Shown in pieces: positions 50,174 through 57,814 of a DNA stretch of 57,814 bases (positions within the stretch are counted from its first letter, which is position 1; each line of letters starts with the position of its first letter). Origin of the DNA: Acidimicrobiia bacterium. GTDB lineage: Bacteria; Actinomycetota; Acidimicrobiia; Acidimicrobiales; Poriferisodalaceae. The notes beneath the pieces are model-generated. The model worked only from the letters and a program-made list of their open reading frames with translations, was not told the origin of the DNA and ran no database searches. The position numbers and the translations under genes are program-made. Location of the stretch: NCBI GenBank assembly GCA_022820505.1, contig JAJEFK010000034.1, positions 1 to 57,814 on the forward strand, given 5' to 3'.

Positions 50174-50410
50174 CTACCTCGTGCGCGAGCCTTCGAGCAC
50201 GTCGATGGTCTCGGCCACGTTGCTGACGTCGACCTGGATGCCGAGCGGATGAGTCCGCTGGCTGAAGGGGCGGGCATCCGATGAAGCTGCAAGCCCCCGC
50301 CGCACGAGGTGGTTGACGGCCTCGGAAACGCCCATGCCGGTGTCCTGGCGCAGACGTGCCAGCGCCCGGGCGGCATCCTCGTCGAACTCAATGGTCGTAC
50401 GCATGGGCAT
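50174..50410 (-). CDS. vapB: VapB-like ribbon-helix-helix antitoxin
   Basis: 78 residues. MRTTIEFDEDAARALARLRQ and SEAVNHLVRRGL form a ribbon-helix-helix DNA-binding domain; the C-terminal half would wrap the toxin. The start is ATG 50410 or ATG 50404 (the sequence reads MPMRTT). A TATGCT hexamer five bases upstream of 50410 suggests a leaderless mRNA. Confidence 0.83.
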   Translation of the reverse strand: MPMRTTIEFDEDAARALARLRQDTGMGVSEAVNHLVRRGLAASSDARPFSQRTHPLGIQVDVSNVAETIDVLEGSRTR

Positions 50411-50415
50411 AAGCT

Positions 50416-50421
50416 AGCATA
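50416..50421 (-). promoter_or_regulatory. Putative -10 of vapBC
   Basis: Minus-strand TATGCT, five nt before the vapB ATG, lies within an AT-rich 70-bp island (50411-50480) holding imperfect palindromes around atgcatatgtgc, the likely VapBC operator. Confidence 0.4.
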
Positions 50422-50515
50422 CACATGGGAATAATAAGACATGCATATGTGCAACTGAGCACATGACTGCATCATTGTGTCGGATCTCTGCTGGACACGA
50501 AATTGCGCGCCGAGT

Positions 50516-50530
50516 CGCGGGAGGCCCGCG
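50516..50530. other. GC-rich inverted repeat upstream of the pyr promoter
   Basis: CGCGGG (50516-50521), loop AGG, CCCGCG (50525-50530). It lies just before the pyr -10. It could be an operator or insulate the operon; no T-run follows. Confidence 0.4.
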
Positions 50531-50531
50531 C

Positions 50532-50537
50532 TAGGGT
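50532..50537 (+). promoter_or_regulatory. Putative -10 of the pyrimidine operon
   Basis: TAGGGT fits TAnnnT. Transcription from about 50544 would give a leader of about 52 nt that contains the PyrR-loop hairpin and the Shine-Dalgarno. Confidence 0.5.
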
Positions 50538-50558
50538 GCGGTTCTGACCGTGAAGCGG

Positions 50559-50580
50559 GTCCGGTGAGGCCCGAACGGAC
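50559..50580 (+). promoter_or_regulatory. PyrR-binding-loop-like RNA hairpin
   Basis: The RNA has stem GUCCG (50559-50563) and CGGAC (50576-50580) around a loop starting GUGAGGCC. The stretch UCCGGUGAGGCC matches the PyrR binding-loop consensus (UCCnGnGAGGCU) except the last base. It ends one base before the pyrR Shine-Dalgarno AGGAAGG (50581-50587). An alternative pairing, GGUCC (50558-50562) with GGACC (50586-50590), is mutually exclusive with it and would hide part of the Shine-Dalgarno. PyrR bound to UMP would be expected to hold the first hairpin (family knowledge). Confidence 0.72.
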
Positions 50581-50595
50581 AGGAAGGACCTGCGC

Positions 50596-51162
50596 GTGGC
50601 AGACCGCGAGCGACGCATGACGCCCCCCTACGGGGGCGTTTTCGTTGCCCGGACCACCATTCTCGATGCCAGCGGCGTCCATCGGGCGCTCACCCGTGTG
50701 AGCCACGAGATCATCGAGCGGAACGAGGGTCTCGACAACGTCCTCGTGGTGGGCCTGCAGACCGGCGGCGTGCAGATCGCCCTGCGGATCGTGCGCCTGC
50801 TGTTCGAGATCGATGGCACCGACGTGCCCTTCGGCACGCTCGACGTGGCGATGCACCGCGACGACATCGGCCTGCGCCCCGTCATGGCCGAAGCCGTCAC
50901 CGACATCCCCTTCGACCTCGACGGCATGACGGTGGTGCTGGTCGACGACGTGCTCTACACCGGCCGCACCATCCGTGCAGCGCTCGATGCCCTCAACGAC
51001 TTCGGGCGGCCCCGGGCGGTGCAGCTCGCCGTGGTGATCGACCGCGGTCACCGCGAGCTGCCCATCCGCCCCGACTTCGTCGGCAAGAACCTGCCCACCA
51101 GCCGCGAGGAGATGGTGGACGTCACGCTCGAGGGCGTGCTGCTGGGGGAGATGCGCAAGTGA
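50596..51162 (+). CDS. pyrR: Pyrimidine operon regulator / uracil phosphoribosyltransferase
   Basis: 188 residues of the PRTase fold, with the PRPP loop [18 protein letters not shown]. PyrR binds the pyr leader RNA when UMP is high and lowers expression of the operon it heads. GTG 50596 has a strong Shine-Dalgarno (AGGAAGG, 8 nt). The first 19-20 residues ([19 protein letters not shown]) are extra compared with usual PyrR, which starts near TTILDASGV. They are encoded by a perfect terminator-like hairpin (codons 9-16). ATG 50617 is an alternative start but has no Shine-Dalgarno and lies against the hairpin. The stop overlaps pyrB by GTGA. Confidence 0.93.
   Translation: MADRERRMTPPYGGVFVARTTILDASGVHRALTRVSHEIIERNEGLDNVLVVGLQTGGVQIALRIVRLLFEIDGTDVPFGTLDVAMHRDDIGLRPVMAEAVTDIPFDLDGMTVVLVDDVLYTGRTIRAALDALNDFGRPRAVQLAVVIDRGHRELPIRPDFVGKNLPTSREEMVDVTLEGVLLGEMRK
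50620..50642 (+). terminator. Intrinsic terminator within the pyrR 5' coding region
   Basis: ACGCCCCC (50620-50627), tetraloop CTAC, GGGGGCGT (50632-50639): an 8-bp perfect stem followed by TTTT (50639-50642). It lies in codons 9-16 of pyrR, so a translating ribosome would melt it, and blocked initiation would let it form. This is consistent with a coupled attenuator for the whole pyr operon. Confidence 0.7.
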
Positions 51163-52238
51163 GCGTGCACCTGCTGACCCTGGGCGAGCTCGGCACCGAG
51201 GGCATCTCCGAGCTGCTGTCGCTCACCGACCGCTTCGTCGAGGTGGGCCGCCGGCCGATCCCTCGGGTGCCCGCGCTGCGGGGTCGCACCGTGGCCACGC
51301 TGTTCTTCGAGGAATCCACCCGCACCCGGCTGGCCTTCGAGACCGCCGCCAAGCGGCTGTCAGCCGACGTGCTCAACTTCTCCGCGGCCTCATCGTCGCT
51401 CGCGAAGGGCGAATCGCTGCGCGACACCTTCGAGACCGTCCAGGCCATGGGCATCCATGCCGCCGTAGTGCGCCATCGCAGCGCCGGCGTGCCTGCCCAG
51501 ATCGCCCGCTGGGCCGACGACGGCGTGTCGATCCTCAACGGCGGCGATGGCTGGCACGCTCACCCCACCCAGGGCCTGCAGGACGCCTACACGCTGTGGC
51601 GCCACTTCACCCCGATGGCAGACGGCCAGCCGGGCGCCGAGGCCGCCGATGAACCCACGCTGGCGGGGCTTCGGGTCGGCATCGTCGGCGACATCGTCCA
51701 CAGCCGCGTCGCCCGCAGCGACATCGAGGCCTACACCGCGCTCGGCGCCAGCATCGTGCTGGTCGCACCGCCCACGCTGCTGCCGGCGCAGCCGCGTGAC
51801 TGGATCGACTGCTGGCTCCCGGCCGACGCAGCCAAGCGGGTCGAGATCTCCCACCGCCTCGACGACGTGCTCGACGAGCTCGACGTGGTGGGGCTGCTGC
51901 GCTGCCAGCGCGAGCGCATGGCGGACGGCCTGATCGGGTCGGTGCCCGAGTACGTGGCCCGCTACGGCCTCACCGCCGAACGCGCCCAGCGCCTGCGCCC
52001 AGATGCGGTCATCACCCATCCCGGGCCGATGAACCGCGGCATCGAGATTGCAGGTGCGGTGTTCGAGGACCTGGCCGCCAGCCGGGTGCTGGTCACCCAG
52101 CAGGTGTCGCACGGCGTGGCCGCTCGCATGGCAGTGCTGTTCCGCCTGATCGGATCGGGCACATCCCTGCCCCATGCAGACGGCCCGCCCGGCACCGCGC
52201 CCTCAGAGGCGGAGCTGACGGGCGGAGGCGGTGTCTGA
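51159..52238 (+). CDS. pyrB: Aspartate carbamoyltransferase catalytic subunit
   Basis: 359 residues. The carbamoyl-phosphate site is LFFEESTRTRLAFE, with SSSLAKGESL as the next conserved loop; HPTQGLQDAYTL, GDIVHSRVARS and HPGPMNRGIEI are all complete. It is longer than the E. coli subunit (311), with an insert at PMADGQPGAEAADEP and a C-terminal tail. No regulatory pyrI is present. It is followed by a degenerate dihydroorotase, so it may belong to the class of ATCase that needs an inactive DHOase partner. Confidence 0.95.
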   Translation: MSVHLLTLGELGTEGISELLSLTDRFVEVGRRPIPRVPALRGRTVATLFFEESTRTRLAFETAAKRLSADVLNFSAASSSLAKGESLRDTFETVQAMGIHAAVVRHRSAGVPAQIARWADDGVSILNGGDGWHAHPTQGLQDAYTLWRHFTPMADGQPGAEAADEPTLAGLRVGIVGDIVHSRVARSDIEAYTALGASIVLVAPPTLLPAQPRDWIDCWLPADAAKRVEISHRLDDVLDELDVVGLLRCQRERMADGLIGSVPEYVARYGLTAERAQRLRPDAVITHPGPMNRGIEIAGAVFEDLAASRVLVTQQVSHGVAARMAVLFRLIGSGTSLPHADGPPGTAPSEAELTGGGGV

Positions 52239-52239
52239 G

Positions 52240-53592
52240 ATGGCGGAGCAGCAGCTGTCGCCCGCCGGCGGGATGTTGGTGCTCGCGGGCGGCGAGATCG
52301 TCGAGCGCACCGGTCGGCGGCACGCGGACATCACCGTGCTCGACGGCCGGATCGCCTCTGTTGATCCTCCCGGCACGAGCCGCAACGGTTCGGCTCATGT
52401 CATCGATGCGACCGGGTGCGTGATCGCCTCCGGACTGGTCGACCTGTTCAGCCGCCTCGGCGAGCCCGGCAACGAGGAGGCCGAGACCGTCGCCACCGCC
52501 ACTGCGGCCGCCGCGCTCGGCGGCTTCACGGCACTGCTCGCACAGCCCGACACCGACCCGCCGCTCGATCGGCTGGGCCAGCTCGCCGAGCTGCGCCGCA
52601 ACGCGTCCGGTGGATACTGCGCCGTCATTGCGGCTGCCACGATCACCGCTGACCGGGCAGGGGAGCGCCTGTCGCCGATGGCCGAGCTGGCCGACGCGGG
52701 CGTTCGCTGGTTCACCGACGTGGGGCCGCTGGCCGACACCGGCCTGCTGCGGCGAGCTCTGCAGTACGCAGAGCCGCTGGGCGGGACCGTGTCGGTGCGC
52801 CCCGCCACAGCCCATCTCGGCGGCACTGCTGCCATGGCCGAAGGCGCAGTGTCGGCACGCATGGGCCTGGCCGGGGAACCGGCAACTTCCGAAGAGCTGG
52901 CAGCCGGCGCTGCGGTCGGTGTCGCGAGGCTCACCGGGGGCCGGCTGCACCTCGACCGGATCAGCGCCGCCCGCACGGTCGAGCTGGTGCGTGCCGCCAA
53001 GGCCGAGGGCATCGACGTGACCGCGTCGGTTGCCGCCGAGCACCTGCTCTTCATCGACGCCGACGCTGATGGCTACGACACGCTCATGCGGGCCGAACCG
53101 CCCTACCGCACGGCGCTGGACCGGGAAGCGCTGATCGCCGGCATCAACGACCGCACGATCGATGCGGTGGTCAGCGGTCACTCGCCGGTACCGCCGCAGG
53201 CGAAGGACCTGCCCTTCGACGAGGCACCGCCCGGGGTGGCGGCGCTGGAGACCTGTGCCGCACTCGTCCTGGGCCACCCGGGCATCGGCGTCGAGGCGGC
53301 GTTGGAAGCGCTCGCCTGGCGACCTGCCGAACTGGCCAGTGCAACCCATCTCGGCGGTGGAGCGATCGAGCCCGGCCAGCCGGCGAACCTCGTGGCCATC
53401 GACCTCGCCCGACCCTGGACGCTGGCAGAGCGCGGCTCAGTCTCGATGGCACGCAATACGCCTCACCGCCGCCGCGAGATGAGCGTGATGGTGACGGCAA
53501 CGGTTGTCGCCGGCCACTTGGCGGTGGCCGACGGTGCGCCGTGCAGCACTGCCGGTACCGTCGCTGCGCTCGCCGCAGGAAACACCCGATGA
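52240..53592 (+). CDS. Dihydroorotase-like protein lacking metal ligands (PyrC'-type)
   Basis: 450 residues of the amidohydrolase (type I DHOase) fold: composite beta domain (GMLVLAGGEIVERTG), a TIM barrel and the C-terminal beta strands (GQPANLVAIDLARPW). The metal motif is gone. VDxHxHLREPG is VDLFSRLGEPG (residues 68-78), the AHCED block is VRPATA, the second HVxHVS is LHLDRIS, and the catalytic TDHAP reads SGHSP. Inactive DHOases are known partners of ATCase in Pseudomonas (PyrC'). A true dihydroorotase should exist elsewhere. ATG 52240 is preferred to GTG 52231 because GGAGG lies 11 nt before it. Confidence 0.88.
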   Translation: MAEQQLSPAGGMLVLAGGEIVERTGRRHADITVLDGRIASVDPPGTSRNGSAHVIDATGCVIASGLVDLFSRLGEPGNEEAETVATATAAAALGGFTALLAQPDTDPPLDRLGQLAELRRNASGGYCAVIAAATITADRAGERLSPMAELADAGVRWFTDVGPLADTGLLRRALQYAEPLGGTVSVRPATAHLGGTAAMAEGAVSARMGLAGEPATSEELAAGAAVGVARLTGGRLHLDRISAARTVELVRAAKAEGIDVTASVAAEHLLFIDADADGYDTLMRAEPPYRTALDREALIAGINDRTIDAVVSGHSPVPPQAKDLPFDEAPPGVAALETCAALVLGHPGIGVEAALEALAWRPAELASATHLGGGAIEPGQPANLVAIDLARPWTLAERGSVSMARNTPHRRREMSVMVTATVVAGHLAVADGAPCSTAGTVAALAAGNTR

Positions 53593-54751
53593 CCCCAGTC
53601 GCAGACAACCCCGCCGCTCCCACTGCCGGCGCACTCGTGCTCGCCGACGGCACCACGTTCGAGGGCGAGATGATCGGCGCGCCCCTGGGTCCCTCTGGCG
53701 GCATCGCGTCGGGCGAGGTCGTGTTCAACACCGTGATGACCGGCTACCAGGAGGTCATTACCGACCCCTCCTACGCAGGCCAGATCATCGCGTTCACCTA
53801 TCCGCACATCGGCAACTACGGCACCACTGGCGTCGATGCCGAATCTCGCCGCCCCTTCTGCCGGGGCGTCGTCATCCGCGACCTGGCCCGCCGCCGTTCC
53901 AACTGGCGCTCCGACAGCGATCTCGACGCCTATCTCACCCGTCACGACATCGCCGGCATCGCGGGCGTGGACACGCGCCGCCTGACACGCCACGTGCGTG
54001 ATCACGGCGCGATGCCCGGTGCGTTCGGGCCCGCGCCCGACGATGAGGCGCTGCAACGCATCGCGGCCGCGGCCAGCGCCGAGCCCGGCACCGCCGGTGT
54101 CGATCTCGTCGGTGAGGTCACCACTGCCGAGCCGTACTCCGCTGGCGACGGGCCGTGGCGAGTGGTGGCCTACGACCTGGGCATCAAGCGCGCCATCGCT
54201 GTCAACCTCGGGCGCATCGCCACTGTCGAGGTGGTGCCGGCGCACACCAACGCGGACGAGGTGCTTGCACGCGAGCCCCACGGCGTGTTCCTCTCCAACG
54301 GCCCGGGCGACCCCGAGATGGCGGGCAGCGTCATCGGCGCGCTCGGCGATTTGCTCGACCGGGTGCCGATCTTCGGCATCTGCCTCGGCCAGCAAGTGCT
54401 CGGCCTCGCGCTGGGCGGCCGCTCCTACAAGCTGCCCTTCGGCCACCACGGGGGCAACGTGCCGGTGCGCGACGAGTCGACGGGCCGCGTCGAGATCACC
54501 AGCCAGAACCACAACTTCGCCATCGAATCCGGCTCGGTGCCCGGCGTGGACGAGACGCACGTGTGCCTGAACGACGGATCGCTCGAAGGATTCGCCTGCC
54601 GCGAGCTTCCCGCGTTCGCCGTGCAGTACCACCCCGAGGCCAGCCCCGGCCCGCACGATTCGCGCTACCTCTTCGACCGCTTCGCCGGCCTCATGTCGCA
54701 GTTCTGGGGCGGAACCCCCAACGGCGCCGGCAGTCACGGCAAGGCCGGCTG

Positions 54752-54752
<1 letters not shown>
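53589..54752 (+). CDS. carA: Carbamoyl-phosphate synthase small subunit
   Basis: 387 residues. It is the glutaminase subunit supplying ammonia to CarB. The N-terminal domain has [22 protein letters not shown]; the amidotransferase domain has the nucleophile in [20 protein letters not shown] and the His-Glu in [15 protein letters not shown] 53589 overlaps the upstream stop; the 3' end overlaps carB by one base (TGATG). Expected length. Confidence 0.96.

Positions 54753-57814
<3,062 letters not shown>

Overview
This is a high-GC, gene-dense bacterial chromosome segment. Its gene content and order point to Actinomycetota, most likely class Acidimicrobiia. The markers are a mycothiol-type cysteine ligase (mshC), a phosphatidylinositol-mannoside pathway (pgsA-patA-pimA), an F420:NADP oxidoreductase, class I lysyl-tRNA synthetase and the actinobacterial orders pgsA-patA-pimA-pdxST-yebC-ruvCAB and alaS-ruvX-mltG-aroE-pilD-aroB-efp-nusB / pyrR-pyrB-pyrC-carA-carB. 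Several genes have a TAnnnT -10 hexamer only 5-9 nt before the start codon, which suggests leaderless mRNAs. No rRNA, tRNA, CRISPR array or insertion sequence was found. Taxonomy is inference from gene content; no marker phylogeny could be run.

Layout. 1-2084: two tandem CNNM/CBS membrane proteins, the first cut by the window edge. 2145-6791: lysS (class I), a convergent terminator, fabI (minus strand), npdG and mshC. 6954-11247: a small membrane protein, PIP synthase, PIM acyltransferase, PIM mannosyltransferase and an M48-like protein that has lost its zinc motif. 11302-21906: pyridoxal phosphate synthase (pdxS, pdxT), yebC, ruvCAB, queaA-type queA and tgt, then yajC-secD-secF. 21911-22740: a minus-strand toxin-antitoxin pair inserted before relA. 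23088-33756: relA, hisS, aspS, two small actinobacterial genes, alaS, ruvX, mltG. 33842-38228: aroE, prepilin peptidase, aroB, aroQ, efp, nusB (aroC and aroK, expected here, are absent). 38283-50410: an accessory block with an MFS exporter, a Tad/Flp-type pilus or secretion cluster and a vapBC pair. 50532-57814: the pyrimidine operon pyrR-pyrB-pyrC'-carA-carB, with carB running off the end.

How the genes work together. Most of the window is housekeeping: aminoacyl-tRNA synthesis, queuosine tRNA modification, Holliday-junction processing, Sec export, stringent response, shikimate and pyrimidine synthesis. Many neighbours overlap by ATGA or GTGA, so they are probably translationally coupled. 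The accessory Tad block contains a secreted lipoprotein, a Cys-rich secreted protein with Tyr/Thr-rich beta-like stretches, a SAF-domain (CpaB-like) protein, a TadA-type ATPase with an unusual N-terminal extension, TadB, TadC, a small pilin candidate and three TadE/G-like pseudopilins. It interrupts the nusB-pyrR neighbourhood seen in other actinobacteria.

Most notable points. (1) The pyrR leader carries a PyrR-binding-loop-like hairpin directly before the Shine-Dalgarno and a perfect intrinsic terminator inside the first codons of pyrR, which suggests translation-coupled attenuation. (2) The dihydroorotase next to pyrB lacks all recognisable metal ligands. (3) The tRNA-guanine transglycosylase lacks the three zinc cysteines and carries a palindromic tandem-repeat insertion. 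(4) The M48 homologue lacks HExxH. (5) The Tad locus has a non-canonical pilin candidate and unrecognised secreted partners.
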